From Mesorhizobium loti (GTDB taxonomy: Bacteria; Pseudomonadota; Alphaproteobacteria; Rhizobiales; Rhizobiaceae), in assembly GCA_014189435.1 (NCBI GenBank), contig CP050293.1, positions 5,709,001 through 5,773,000 of the forward strand: 64,000 nucleotides of DNA, written 5' to 3'. Position 1 is the stretch's first letter. Each line of letters opens with the position of its first letter. Below the pieces are notes generated by a model. That model saw only the letters and a program-made list of their open reading frames with translations, was not told the DNA's origin and ran no database searches. A program made the translations under genes and the position numbers. Positions 17,496 through 26,984 of this stretch are shown piece after piece.

Positions 17496-18509
17496 ATGGC
17501 GGCTCAGATTTTCTCGGCCATTTTCGTCATCATCGTCGGCGTCGGCGGTTGCGTCGCCTATTTCTGGGGCGCCAACAAGCTGGTCGACCTGATATTCCCA
17601 TCGCGCGGCGTTGCCGGTGCCGCGGCCATCGACAATCTGCGCCGGCAGGGGCTGGTTCGTCCCTGGCTGTTTGTTGGCCCGGCGATGATCATCCTGACCA
17701 TCTACCTGATCTATCCGGTGGTCGAGACGCTGCGGCTGTCGTTCCTCGATCGCGGCGGCATCAATTTCGTCGGCTTGGCCAATTACGAATGGGCCTTCGG
17801 CGACCGCGAGTTCCGCAACTCGATCCTCAACAACATCATCTGGCTGGCGGTCGTGCCCGCCGCCTGCACCTTCCTCGGGCTGATCATCGCCGTGCTCACC
17901 GACAAGATCTGGTGGGGCACGATCGCCAAGAGCCTGATCTTCCTGCCGCTGGCGATCTCCTTCGTCGGCGCCAGCGTGATCTGGAAATTCATCTACGAGT
18001 ATCGTGGCGAGGGCCAGACGCAGATCGGCATCCTCAACGCCATCATCCAGCATTTCGGCGGCCAGCCGCAGGTCTGGATATCGCTGCCGTTCTGGAACAA
18101 TTTCTTCCTGATGGTGATCCTGATCTGGATCCAGACCGGCTTCGCCATGGTCATCCTGTCCTCCGCCCTGCGCGGCATTCCCGAGGAAACGCTGGAAGCC
18201 GCCGTCATCGACGGCGCCAATCCATTCCAGATCTTCTGGAAGATCATGGTGCCGCAGATCTGGGGCACCATTGCCGTGGTCTGGACCACGATCACCATCC
18301 TGGTGCTCAAAGTGTTCGACATCGTGCTGACCATGACCAACGGCCAGTGGAACAGCCAGGTGCTGGCCAATCTGATGTTCGACTGGATGTTCCGTGGCGG
18401 CGGCGATTTCGGCCGTGGCGCCACCATCGCCATCATCATCATGATCGCGGTCATCCCGATCATGGTCTGGAACATCCGCCAGGCGAACAAAGAGACGGGA
18501 GGACATTGA
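17496..18509 (+). CDS. aglF: Alpha-glucoside ABC transporter permease
   Basis: A 337-residue inner-membrane permease of the MalF/UgpA type. Membrane segments begin at residue 6 (FSAIFVIIVGVGGCVAYFWG) and again near PWLFVGPAMIILTIYLIYPV. The EAA loop lies in ETLEAAVIDGANPFQIFWKI. The ATG follows GGGGGAGGG with six bases of spacing. It pairs with AglG, whose start follows one base after this stop. Confidence 0.92.
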   Translation: MAAQIFSAIFVIIVGVGGCVAYFWGANKLVDLIFPSRGVAGAAAIDNLRRQGLVRPWLFVGPAMIILTIYLIYPVVETLRLSFLDRGGINFVGLANYEWAFGDREFRNSILNNIIWLAVVPAACTFLGLIIAVLTDKIWWGTIAKSLIFLPLAISFVGASVIWKFIYEYRGEGQTQIGILNAIIQHFGGQPQVWISLPFWNNFFLMVILIWIQTGFAMVILSSALRGIPEETLEAAVIDGANPFQIFWKIMVPQIWGTIAVVWTTITILVLKVFDIVLTMTNGQWNSQVLANLMFDWMFRGGGDFGRGATIAIIIMIAVIPIMVWNIRQANKETGGH

Positions 18510-18510
18510 G

Positions 18511-19665
18511 ATGGCCGTTGCGACCGGAAATTCCTTCGCCAGCCGCTTTGGCGTCCACATCGCCGTGCTTGTCTTCGTCGCGATCTGGACCATCCCGACG
18601 CTCGGCATCCTGGTCTCGTCGCTGCGTGACAAGAACCAGATCATCGCCTCGGGCTGGTGGAACTCCTTCGCCAGTTCCACCCAGACCGAAGCCGGCCGAC
18701 TGCCGGCCGCCTCGACGCAAGTCGAAAAGGACGGCAAGTTCGTCCTTCAGGGCAACATCTTCGGTGACGGTGCTGCCCGCAACATCAGCGCCTTCGGCGT
18801 CAAATCGGCGGCACCGACGCAATATCCCGCCGGCACGACAGCCGATCTCGGCGACGGCGTGACATTGCTTCTCAATGCCGACGGCAGCTTCGTCATGGTC
18901 TCGCCCAAGGCGTTCGAAGGCGATCGCGGCCAGCGCGTCTACTATGCCTCGTCGGCACCGCCGAAATTCACCACCGACAACTACAAGACGGTGTTGTTTT
19001 CCGAGGGCATCGGACGGTCGTTCATGAACTCGCTGACCGTCACCATCCCGGCGACGATCATCCCGATCCTGATCGCCGCCTTTGCCGCCTATGCACTGGC
19101 CTGGATGCGGTTTCCCGGCCGGGCGCTGCTGATCGCGGTCATCATCGGCCTGCTGGTGGTGCCGCTGCAGATGTCACTGATCCCGCTGTTGAAGCTCTAC
19201 AACGGCGTCGGCTCTTTCTTCGGCATGCCGTCGAAGACCTATCTCGGCATCTGGCTGGCGCATACCGGCTTCGGCCTGCCCTTCGCCATCTATCTGCTGC
19301 GCAGCTATATCGCCGGCCTGCCGCGCGAAATCATGGAATCGGCGCGCATCGACGGCGCCAGCGATTTCGAGATATTCGTCAAGATCGTCTTGCCGCTGTC
19401 GTTCCCGGTGCTGGCTTCGTTTGCCATCTTCCAGTTCCTGTGGGTATGGAACGATCTGCTGGTGGCGATGGTTTTCCTCGGTACAGAGGCAGACCAGATC
19501 GTGCTGACCGCCAAGCTCAACGCGCTTTTGGGCTCACGCGGCGGCGACTGGGAGATCCTGACGACATCGGCATTCGTGACCATCATCGTGCCGCTGATCG
19601 TCTTCTTCTCGCTGCAGCGCTATTTTGTCCGCGGGCTGCTTGCCGGCTCGGTGAAAGGAGGCTGA
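18511..19665 (+). CDS. aglG: Alpha-glucoside ABC transporter permease
   Basis: A 384-residue MalG-type permease. Between the first membrane segment (about residues 11-33) and the rest there is a large, hydrophilic periplasmic insertion (about residues 45-155, containing LPAASTQVEKDGKFVLQGN and VTLLLNADGSFVMVSPKAF). That insertion is a feature of AglG-like permeases compared with the usual 280-residue MalG. The EAA loop is in MESARIDGASDFEIFVKIVL. Four bases separate it from aglA. Confidence 0.92.
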   Translation: MAVATGNSFASRFGVHIAVLVFVAIWTIPTLGILVSSLRDKNQIIASGWWNSFASSTQTEAGRLPAASTQVEKDGKFVLQGNIFGDGAARNISAFGVKSAAPTQYPAGTTADLGDGVTLLLNADGSFVMVSPKAFEGDRGQRVYYASSAPPKFTTDNYKTVLFSEGIGRSFMNSLTVTIPATIIPILIAAFAAYALAWMRFPGRALLIAVIIGLLVVPLQMSLIPLLKLYNGVGSFFGMPSKTYLGIWLAHTGFGLPFAIYLLRSYIAGLPREIMESARIDGASDFEIFVKIVLPLSFPVLASFAIFQFLWVWNDLLVAMVFLGTEADQIVLTAKLNALLGSRGGDWEILTTSAFVTIIVPLIVFFSLQRYFVRGLLAGSVKGG

Positions 19666-19669
19666 GACG

Positions 19670-21334
19670 ATGCAATCCGCTTTGAAGGCCAGCTCGAAGC
19701 CTGATCTCGCCATCGATAGCGACTGGTGGCGAGGTGCGGTGATCTACCAGATCTATCCGCGCAGCTACCAGGATTCGAACGGCGACGGCATCGGTGACCT
19801 CAAGGGCATCATCGGCCGGCTGCCCTACATCGCGGCACTCGGTGCGGACGCCATCTGGATTTCGCCGTTCTTCAAGTCGCCGATGAAGGATTTCGGCTAC
19901 GACGTGTCGGATTACTGCGACGTCGATCCGATGTTCGGCACGCTGGCCGATTTCGACGCGCTGACCGCCGAGGCACACAGGCTGGGCTTGAAGGTGATGA
20001 TCGACGAGGTGCTGTCGCACACCGCCGACAACCACCCATGGTTCAAGGAAAGCCGGTCAAGCCGCACCAACCCGAAGGCCGACTGGTACGTCTGGGCGGA
20101 CGCCAGGCCGGACGGCACGCCGCCCAACAACTGGCTGTCGATCTTCGGCGGATCGGCCTGGCAATGGGACACCAGCCGCCAGCAATACTACCTGCACAAC
20201 TTCCTGGCCGAGCAGCCCGACCTCAACTTCCACAACCACGAGGTCCAGGACGCATTGCTCGACGTCACCCGCTTCTGGCTGGAGCGCGGCGTCGATGGTT
20301 TCCGGCTCGACACCATCAATTTCTACTTCCACAGCCAGGGCCTGGAAAACAATCCGCCGCTGCCGCCGGAAGAGCGCAACGACCAGACGGCGCCCGCGGT
20401 CAACCCCTACAACTACCAGGACCATCTCTACGACAAGAGCCGCCCCGAGAACCTCGGCTTCCTCGAACGGTTCCGCGCCCTGCTCGACGAATATCCGGCA
20501 ACCGCCGCGGTCGGCGAGGTCGGCGATTCGCAGCGCGGGCTGGAGGTGGTGGCTGCCTACACCGCCGGCGGCAAGCGCGTGCACATGTGCTATTCCTTCG
20601 ATTTCCTGGCGCCGGAAAAGATCAGCGCGGCCAAGGTCCGCTCGGTGCTGGAATCCTTCGGCAAGGTCGCCAGCGACGGCTGGTCGTGCTGGGCTTTTTC
20701 CAACCACGACGTGATGCGCCCCGCCTCGCGCTGGGCGGCCAATGAGGCCGATCCGACCGCCTATCTCAAGCTCATCTCGGCACTGCTGATGTCCTTGCGC
20801 GGTTCGGTCTGCATCTATCAGGGCGAAGAGCTTGGGCTCGGCGAGGCGGACCTTCGCTTCGAGGATTTGCAGGACCCCTATGGCATCCGCTTCTGGCCGG
20901 AATTCAAGGGCCGCGACGGCTGCCGCACGCCGATGGTGTGGGACGGCGGCGCCAAAAATGGCGGTTTCTCCCAGGCAAAGCCCTGGCTGCCGGTGCCGGC
21001 CAAGCATCTGGCGCAAGCGGTCAATGTCCAGCAGGGCGACGAGACTTCGCTGCTCGAGCATTACCGGCGCTTTCTCAGCTTCCGGCGCGCCCATCCGGTG
21101 CTGGCCAAGGGCGACATAACCTTCATCGAAAGTGAGGGGGACACCGTCGCCTTCACGCGCCGCGCCGGCAACGAGCAGATCGTCTGCATCTTCAATCTGG
21201 GCGCCAGGCCGGCCGAGGTTGACCTTGGCAACCGATCGCTGCAACCTTTGCCGGGACACGGATTCTCGGGGCAGACGAGCAGCGGCGCCATAAAGCTCGG
21301 CGGCTACGGCGCCTGGTTCGGGCGTATCGACTGA
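19670..21334 (+). CDS. aglA: Alpha-glucosidase, GH13 family
   Basis: A 554-residue cytoplasmic alpha-glucosidase. The N-terminus WWRGAVIYQIYPRSYQDSNG is characteristic of GH13 oligo-1,6-glucosidase/alpha-glucosidase enzymes. Conserved regions: DEVLSHTADNHPW (region I), GFRLDTINF with the nucleophile Asp (region II), AVGEVGD with the acid/base Glu (region III) and FSNHD (region IV). No signal peptide, so it acts on sugars brought in by AglEFGK. It lies inside the operon with a ribosome site AAAGGAGG. Confidence 0.93.
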   Translation: MQSALKASSKPDLAIDSDWWRGAVIYQIYPRSYQDSNGDGIGDLKGIIGRLPYIAALGADAIWISPFFKSPMKDFGYDVSDYCDVDPMFGTLADFDALTAEAHRLGLKVMIDEVLSHTADNHPWFKESRSSRTNPKADWYVWADARPDGTPPNNWLSIFGGSAWQWDTSRQQYYLHNFLAEQPDLNFHNHEVQDALLDVTRFWLERGVDGFRLDTINFYFHSQGLENNPPLPPEERNDQTAPAVNPYNYQDHLYDKSRPENLGFLERFRALLDEYPATAAVGEVGDSQRGLEVVAAYTAGGKRVHMCYSFDFLAPEKISAAKVRSVLESFGKVASDGWSCWAFSNHDVMRPASRWAANEADPTAYLKLISALLMSLRGSVCIYQGEELGLGEADLRFEDLQDPYGIRFWPEFKGRDGCRTPMVWDGGAKNGGFSQAKPWLPVPAKHLAQAVNVQQGDETSLLEHYRRFLSFRRAHPVLAKGDITFIESEGDTVAFTRRAGNEQIVCIFNLGARPAEVDLGNRSLQPLPGHGFSGQTSSGAIKLGGYGAWFGRID

Positions 21335-21375
21335 ATTTCAAATCACTTGAATTCAAAATTACTGGGAGGAAACCA

Positions 21376-22488
<1,113 letters not shown>

Positions 22489-22515
22489 GGCAGGACCACG
22501 TCTCGGACGTAAAAA

Positions 22516-22545
22516 AGCGGCGGGCAAGGCCCGCCGCTCTTTTTT
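22516..22545. terminator. Bidirectional intrinsic terminator after aglK
   Basis: Perfect 9-base stem GCGGCGGGC/GCCCGCCGC with loop AAG, followed by TCTTTTTT on the plus strand and preceded by AAAAAA, so it can also end minus-strand transcripts from the DUF680 array, whose last stop is at 22563. It sits between two convergent units. Confidence 0.9.
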
Positions 22546-22562
22546 GATATCAGCTTCGGCTG

Positions 22563-22799
22563 TTAGCGGCCGAAGAGGTTCCGGTCGCTGCCCTGAGGGG
22601 CGGACTTCTGTACGTCGCCCGACGAATTGAGCAGCTTGTACACTGGCGAGGCCGTGTTGCGGATCGAAGCCGTATGCGAGGTGTCGACGTTGACGGTCGC
22701 CTGCTTGTTGATGTCTGCGCCGCCAACGTTGTCGTTGCGGGCATAGGCGCTGCCGGCGGCAATCAGAAGAGCGGCGGCAGTAAGAACAATCTTTTTCAA
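22563..22799 (-). CDS. DUF680 small secreted protein, copy 1 (last in the array)
   Basis: A 78-residue protein. It has a signal peptide (MKKIVLTAAALLIAAGSAYA), then a short polar mature part with the conserved element DTSHTAS and the C-terminal motif GSDRNLFGR. It is the most divergent of four tandem copies: the middle carries an extra segment (NTASPVYKLLNSSGDVQK) and the DNFGSNGAN element is degenerate. DUF680 is known almost only from Mesorhizobium; function unknown. Likely periplasmic. Confidence 0.82.
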   Translation of the reverse strand: MKKIVLTAAALLIAAGSAYARNDNVGGADINKQATVNVDTSHTASIRNTASPVYKLLNSSGDVQKSAPQGSDRNLFGR

Positions 22800-22826
22800 T
22801 TTCGATACTCCGGTATTTTCGAACTT

Positions 22827-22852
22827 GAGGCGGCGGGCTGACCCACCGCCTC
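22827..22852. repeat. Intergenic hairpin in the DUF680 array (1)
   Basis: Inverted repeat GAGGCGG...CCGCCTC with a GGGCTGACC centre, between DUF680 copies 1 and 2. Similar GGCGGG/CCCGCC hairpins sit at 23125-23146 and 23411-23426, so each gene-to-gene gap carries one. No T-tract follows on the minus strand. Confidence 0.55.
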
Positions 22853-22882
22853 ACGGTTGTTGGATGTTAGTTAGGTCGGATG

Positions 22883-23092
22883 TTAGTTGTTGCCGAACAG
22901 ATTGCGGTCGCTGCCATGGGTGACAGGCGTCTGCGCAGCCGGCTCGGACTTCTTGACGGAAGCCGTGTACGAGCTGTCGACGGCGGTGGTGGCAGGCTGG
23001 TTGGCGCCATTGGAGCCGAAGTTGTCGCTGCCCGCGAAAGCGCTGCCCGAGATGGCCAGAACGGCGGCGGCAGCAATAAGGATCTTGTTCAT
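22883..23092 (-). CDS. DUF680 small secreted protein, copy 2
   Basis: A 69-residue protein with signal peptide MNKILIAAAAVLAISGSAFA, then GSDNFGSNGANQPATTAVDS, SYTASVKKSEPAAQ and the C-terminal GSDRNLFGNN. The start was set at 23092 because the signal peptide begins there and AGGAGAC lies just upstream on the minus strand; the longer open frame running to 23359 only covers copy 3 out of frame. Tandem member of the array. Confidence 0.82.
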   Translation of the reverse strand: MNKILIAAAAVLAISGSAFAGSDNFGSNGANQPATTAVDSSYTASVKKSEPAAQTPVTHGSDRNLFGNN

Positions 23093-23124
23093 TTTAGTCT
23101 CCTGGATTTTCTGGATTTCGCCAG

Positions 23125-23146
23125 GACGGCGGGCAGACCCGCCGTC
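23125..23146. repeat. Intergenic hairpin in the DUF680 array (2)
   Basis: Inverted repeat GACGGCGGG/CCCGCCGTC between DUF680 copies 2 and 3. Same type and position as the hairpins at 22827 and 23411. Could stabilise processed mRNAs; no U-tract is seen. Confidence 0.55.
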
Positions 23147-23162
23147 AACCGCGAATCCGCTG

Positions 23163-23375
23163 TTAGTTGTTGCCGAAGAGGTTGCGATCGCTGCCCTGAA
23201 CGACGGGCTGCTTTTCAGCCGGAGCCGACTTCTGCTGGACCGAAGCCGTATGCGAGCTGTCAACCGAGGTGACGGCAGGCTGGTTGGCGCCATTGGAGCC
23301 GAAGTTGTCGCTGCCGGCGAAAGCGCTACCCGAGATGGCCAGAACGGCGGCGGTAGCAAGAATGATCTTCTTCAT
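23163..23375 (-). CDS. DUF680 small secreted protein, copy 3
   Basis: A 70-residue protein: signal peptide MKKIILATAAVLAISGSAFA, mature start GSDNFGSNGANQPAVTSVDS, then SHTASVQQKSAPAEKQ and the C-terminal GSDRNLFGNN. Nearly the same as copy 2 in its first 30 and last 10 residues. A ribosome site (GGAGACTTGAAATG on the minus strand) supports this start. Confidence 0.83.
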   Translation of the reverse strand: MKKIILATAAVLAISGSAFAGSDNFGSNGANQPAVTSVDSSHTASVQQKSAPAEKQPVVQGSDRNLFGNN

Positions 23376-23410
23376 TTCAAGTCTCCTGAATTTTTGGATT
23401 TCGCCAGGGC

Positions 23411-23426
23411 GGCGGGCGAACCCGCC
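23411..23426. repeat. Intergenic hairpin in the DUF680 array (3)
   Basis: Inverted repeat GGCGGG...CCCGCC between DUF680 copies 3 and 4; flanked by TTTCGCCAGG on one side as is the hairpin at 23125, so the whole spacer has been duplicated with the gene. Confidence 0.5.
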
Positions 23427-23446
23427 GTCAACTGGTGATTCGGCTG

Positions 23447-23647
23447 TTAGTGGTTGCCGAAGAGGTTGCGGTCGCTACCCTGGGCAGGCGTCTGAGCAGC
23501 CGGTTCCGACTTCTTGATCGAAGCGGTGTATGAGCTGTCGACAGCAGTGGCTGCCGGGGCGTTCGAACCATAGTGGTCGCTACCATTAGCGAAGGCGCTG
23601 CCGGAAATGGCCAGAAGGGCGGCGGCAGTGAGAATGATCTTTTTCAT
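23447..23647 (-). CDS. DUF680 small secreted protein, copy 4 (first in the array)
   Basis: A 66-residue protein: signal peptide MKKIILTAAALLAISGSAFA, mature part NGSDHYGSNAPAATAVDS, SYTASIKKSEPAAQ and C-terminal GSDRNLFGNH. It is promoter-proximal. The start at 23647 is supported by GGAGTACATAAA upstream on the minus strand. The open frame upstream (to 23788) is not signal-like and is probably not translated. Confidence 0.82.
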   Translation of the reverse strand: MKKIILTAAALLAISGSAFANGSDHYGSNAPAATAVDSSYTASIKKSEPAAQTPAQGSDRNLFGNH

Positions 23648-24151
23648 TTTATGTACTCCAGTATTTTTCCGTCCGTCTAGCGGCGTGTCTTGGGAGGAAA
23701 TCGCGTCGTTCGGACAGCTCCGATGTGGTAGGGCCGGTCCGCCTTTTCCAATCACGAAGTTGTTCCATGTGGACCATGAATCCACCACTTGAAATTACGC
23801 CAAGGGCGTCTACGGCACATATTTTCTTTGTTATTTCAAATATTTAGGCAAAAACCGCGCATGGATCACCAACTGTTTCGGAGGCCCACCGTTCACACCG
23901 TCCTGCACGCACCGTCAACAGAAACGAACCGTTCGGTTCGATTTTAGAATGAGCTAATAGTCACTTTTCGAAACCGTTAACCTTTTTTGACCCCGGTCAG
24001 GGGTCGGTTTCGAGGGGAATGGCTGCCGCTGAGATGGGATTTCAGCTGCGCAATCGCCAACGGGAACGTTTCGCATCCCGTGTCGCGCCGCATGGATACG
24101 ATGTCGCTTTCATGCCGATGTCGAAATCGCTGTCGTGGTTAGATCATGCCA
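23648..24151. other. AT-rich gene-free region between DUF680 array and riboswitch
   Basis: No convincing gene. The part 23648-23900 should hold the minus-strand promoter of the DUF680 array. An inverted repeat at 23969-24012 (CGAAACC...GGTTTCG around an inner GACCCC/GGGGTC) is seen but has no clear role. The plus-strand promoter for the riboswitch transcript must lie in the right half; I could not assign boxes with confidence. Confidence 0.5.
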
Positions 24152-24332
24152 TCTCAGGTGCCGCTTCGTGACGACGAGGCGGAGAATTGGGAAGCCGGTC
24201 AGAATCCGGCGCTGCCCCCGCAACGGTGGTGGAGTTCAAGTCGCAACGGGAGACCACTGGGCAACTGCCTGGGAAGGTGTCGCGATGGTCCGCAAGGACA
24301 ACTCCAGAGCCCGGAAACCAGCCCGAGATGTT
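24152..24332 (+). ncRNA. Cobalamin (AdoCbl) riboswitch
   Basis: The element begins with CTCAGGTGCC, contains the highly conserved core GAAGCCGGTCAGAATCCGGC followed directly by GCTGCCCCCGCAACGGT (24191-24227), and ends with the B12-box region GAGCCCGGAAACCAGCCCGA (24307-24326). This is the standard order of cobalamin riboswitch elements. It lies about 120 bases before the start of the Rieske oxygenase gene on the same strand. A short hairpin (CCGG/CCGG around 24380-24396) and the region near the ribosome site may act as the expression platform. Riboswitch identity is strong; the regulated effect is expected to be repression by cobalamin. Confidence 0.88.
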
Positions 24333-24453
24333 TGAACTCGACTGATCGCGGTGGGCGGTCAAGAGGTGGATAGTGCATGTCCGGCTTATCGCCGGCCTGC
24401 GTCCAATCCTTCCTCCGTCACCACCAGTTCAGTCCTTGAAGCGAGGACAGGAC

Positions 24454-25701
24454 ATGGATATTCGCAACGACATGCTGAGGCTCTTGAATGGCCGCCGGCA
24501 AGGCTTTTCGCTAGAGCAGCCCTTCTACACCGATCCAGACTATTTCAAGCTCGACATGGAGCTGATCTGGTATCGCGACTGGCTGTTCATCGGCCACGAT
24601 TGTGAACTGCCGAAGCCGGGCAGCTACATCACAGTGCAGATCGGCGACTATCCGGTCGTTCTTGTCCGCGACCAGCAAGGCAAGATCAACGCCTTCCACA
24701 ATTCCTGCCGGCATCGCGGCAGCCGCGTCTGCAACACGGAGAAGGGTACGGCGGCAAAGCTGGTCTGCCCCTATCACCAGTGGACCTATGAGCTCGACGG
24801 CCGCCTGCTGTTTGCCCGCCAGATGGCCGACGGTTTCGACAAGAGTGAGTTCAGCCTGAAGCCGGTCGCCTGCGAGAGCGTCGGCGGCTACATCTTCATC
24901 TGCCTGGCCAAGCAGCCGGCGGATTTCGCACCGATGCGGGCGATGATCGAACCCTATCTTTTGCCGCACCGTTTGCGTGAAGCAAAGATCGCCTTCGAGA
25001 GCACGATCATCGAGAAGGGCAACTGGAAGCTGGTCTGGGAAAACAACCGCGAGTGCTACCACTGCGCCGCCAATCATCCCGAGCTGTGCAAGACCTTCCC
25101 CGAAGCACCGACCGTGACCGGCGTCAACGGCGCCGACAGCGACCCCGAGATGGTCGCGCACTGGGCCAAATGCGAGGCATCGGGCCTGCCGAGCAAATTC
25201 CGCATCGATCCGGCCGGGCAATACCGCGCCACCCGCGCGCCGCTGCTGCGCGATGCCGTCAGCTACACCATGACCGGCAAGCTGGCGGTCAAGAAGAACC
25301 TCTCCGACACCGTTTCCGCCGACCGGATCGGCACCTTGATGCACTATCACTATCCGACGACCTGGAATCACATCCTCATCGATCACGCCGTGACGTTCCG
25401 TGTGCTGCCGATCAGCGCCACGGAAACGGCGGTGACGACCAAGTGGCTGGTGCACAAGGATGCGGTCGAGGGGGTCGATTACACCATCGAAGACCTCACC
25501 CATGTCTGGACCGAGACCAACGACCAGGACCGCCGCATCGTCGAGGAAAACGCCTTCGGCATCCTGTCGCCGGCCTATGAGCCCGGTCCCTATTCGGAGC
25601 TGCATGAGGGTGGCGTGATCCAGTTCGTCGAGTGGTACGCGTCGTTCATCGGCCCGCGCCTTGCCGAGGGCGGCCGGCCCGCGCTGCGCAGCGTCGCCTA
25701 G
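24454..25701 (+). CDS. gbcA: Glycine betaine demethylase, Rieske oxygenase subunit (GbcA-like)
   Basis: A 415-residue Rieske non-heme iron oxygenase alpha subunit. The 2Fe-2S motif is SCRHRGSRVC then VCPYHQW (Cys-x-His, 16-17 residues, Cys-x2-His, about residues 87-110). The mononuclear iron site is in NNRECYHCAANHPEL. N-terminal wording (SLEQPFYTD, WYRDWLFIGHDCELPKPGSY) matches GbcA of Pseudomonas, which turns glycine betaine into dimethylglycine and formaldehyde. The start follows GAGGACAGG. Stachydrine demethylase or another quaternary-amine demethylase is an alternative. It is downstream of a cobalamin riboswitch and followed by its reductase. Confidence 0.85.
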   Translation: MDIRNDMLRLLNGRRQGFSLEQPFYTDPDYFKLDMELIWYRDWLFIGHDCELPKPGSYITVQIGDYPVVLVRDQQGKINAFHNSCRHRGSRVCNTEKGTAAKLVCPYHQWTYELDGRLLFARQMADGFDKSEFSLKPVACESVGGYIFICLAKQPADFAPMRAMIEPYLLPHRLREAKIAFESTIIEKGNWKLVWENNRECYHCAANHPELCKTFPEAPTVTGVNGADSDPEMVAHWAKCEASGLPSKFRIDPAGQYRATRAPLLRDAVSYTMTGKLAVKKNLSDTVSADRIGTLMHYHYPTTWNHILIDHAVTFRVLPISATETAVTTKWLVHKDAVEGVDYTIEDLTHVWTETNDQDRRIVEENAFGILSPAYEPGPYSELHEGGVIQFVEWYASFIGPRLAEGGRPALRSVA

Positions 25702-25724
25702 CACGAGACAAAAGGGACAAGAGG

Positions 25725-26834
25725 ATGAATGCGATGACGGATCTTGGCCTCTATCGCCATCTCGACCAGATGACGCCCTGGAACGACAGGCTGCAGGTGC
25801 TGGAAGTGATCGGTGTCAGCGACGAAGCACCCGACGTGAAGACCTTCACCTTCCGCTCCGACAACCAGACCTGGTTCCGCTACAAGCCCGGCCAGTTCGT
25901 GACGCTGGAACTGCCGACATCGGACGGGCCGCTGATGCGCACCTATACGCTGTCGTCCTCGCCATCGCGGCCGTTCTCGATCGCGGTGACGGTGAAGGCG
26001 CAGCCGGGCAGCGCCGGCACGCGCTGGATGTTCGACCACCTGACGCCGGGCTCGCACGTCAAGGCCTATGGACCGACCGGCGATTTTTCGCTGCACAGCC
26101 ACCCGGCGGCCAAGTACCTGTTCATTTCGGCCGGCTCCGGCGTGACGCCGATGATGTCGATGCTGCGCTGGCTGAATGACTGCGCGCCGTGGACCGATGT
26201 CGGCTTCGTCAACTGCGCGCGCCGCCCGGAAGAAATCATTTTCCGCAAGGAACTCGAACTGCTCGGCAGCCGTATGCCCGGCCTGTCGCTCGGCTTCATG
26301 ATCGAGGAGCGGTCGAGCCGTGAGGGCTGGTTCGGCCATATGGGCCGCATCGATGCGATCCGGCTGCCGCTGCTGGCACCCGATTTCCGCGAGCGCGAGA
26401 TCTTCTGCTGCGGCCCCGATCCCTTCATGCGCGCCGTGCGCGGCATGCTGGACTCCGCCGGCTTCGACATGACGAAATACCATCAGGAGAGCTTTGCGGC
26501 GCCTGTCGTGGAAGAAATCCCGGCGCCGTTCACCTCGCCGGCTGAAAACGGTGCCGCCATTGCCGTCGAAGCCGCGACGCCGATCCGTTTCGCGCTTTCG
26601 GATGTCGACGCCGAATGCGTCGCCGGCCAGACCGTGCTGCAGACGGCGCGGGCCTCGGGCGTGCGGATTCCCGCCGCCTGCGAGTTCGGCCTGTGCGGCA
26701 CCTGCAAGGTGAGGAAGGTCGCGGGCGATGTCGAGATGAGCCACAATGGCGGTATCCTCGATCATGAAATCGACGACGGTTTTATCCTCGCCTGTTGCTC
26801 AAAACCGCTTTCGGCGGTCGAAATCGAGGCGTGA
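25725..26834 (+). CDS. gbcB: Reductase partner of the Rieske demethylase (GbcB-like)
   Basis: A 369-residue flavin reductase with a C-terminal plant-type ferredoxin. The FAD/NAD(P)H part has MRTYTLSSSPSRP (flavin binding), SAGSGVTPMMSML (NAD(P) binding) and CCGPDPFM. The ferredoxin part (about residues 285-369) has the cysteine pattern CEFGLCGTC and a final Cys pair in ILACCSKP. It passes electrons to GbcA, 23 bases upstream. The start follows GGGACAAGAGG. Confidence 0.86.
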   Translation: MNAMTDLGLYRHLDQMTPWNDRLQVLEVIGVSDEAPDVKTFTFRSDNQTWFRYKPGQFVTLELPTSDGPLMRTYTLSSSPSRPFSIAVTVKAQPGSAGTRWMFDHLTPGSHVKAYGPTGDFSLHSHPAAKYLFISAGSGVTPMMSMLRWLNDCAPWTDVGFVNCARRPEEIIFRKELELLGSRMPGLSLGFMIEERSSREGWFGHMGRIDAIRLPLLAPDFREREIFCCGPDPFMRAVRGMLDSAGFDMTKYHQESFAAPVVEEIPAPFTSPAENGAAIAVEAATPIRFALSDVDAECVAGQTVLQTARASGVRIPAACEFGLCGTCKVRKVAGDVEMSHNGGILDHEIDDGFILACCSKPLSAVEIEA

Positions 26835-26984
26835 CACGCTCGGAACCGGATCAGTCCCCAAAATGGTCCGTGCCGCGCCGGTACACGCCGGCTTGCCAAG
26901 GAGGAATCGAGCGTTTAGGCGTAGTAAGCGAGAGCAACCGCGCCGACCGACGATTGCTCGCGCAAGCTGCGGGGGCCAGGGGCA

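Noticed and set aside
20057..21259. 400-residue minus-strand frame opposite aglA
   Set aside because: Antisense shadow; aglA motifs are complete on the plus strand.
24135..24373. Short open frames over the riboswitch
   Set aside because: The region is explained by conserved cobalamin riboswitch elements; the frames have no protein-like features.
24511..25704. 397-residue minus-strand frame opposite gbcA, and 25698-26765 opposite gbcB
   Set aside because: Antisense shadows of well-supported genes with all catalytic motifs.
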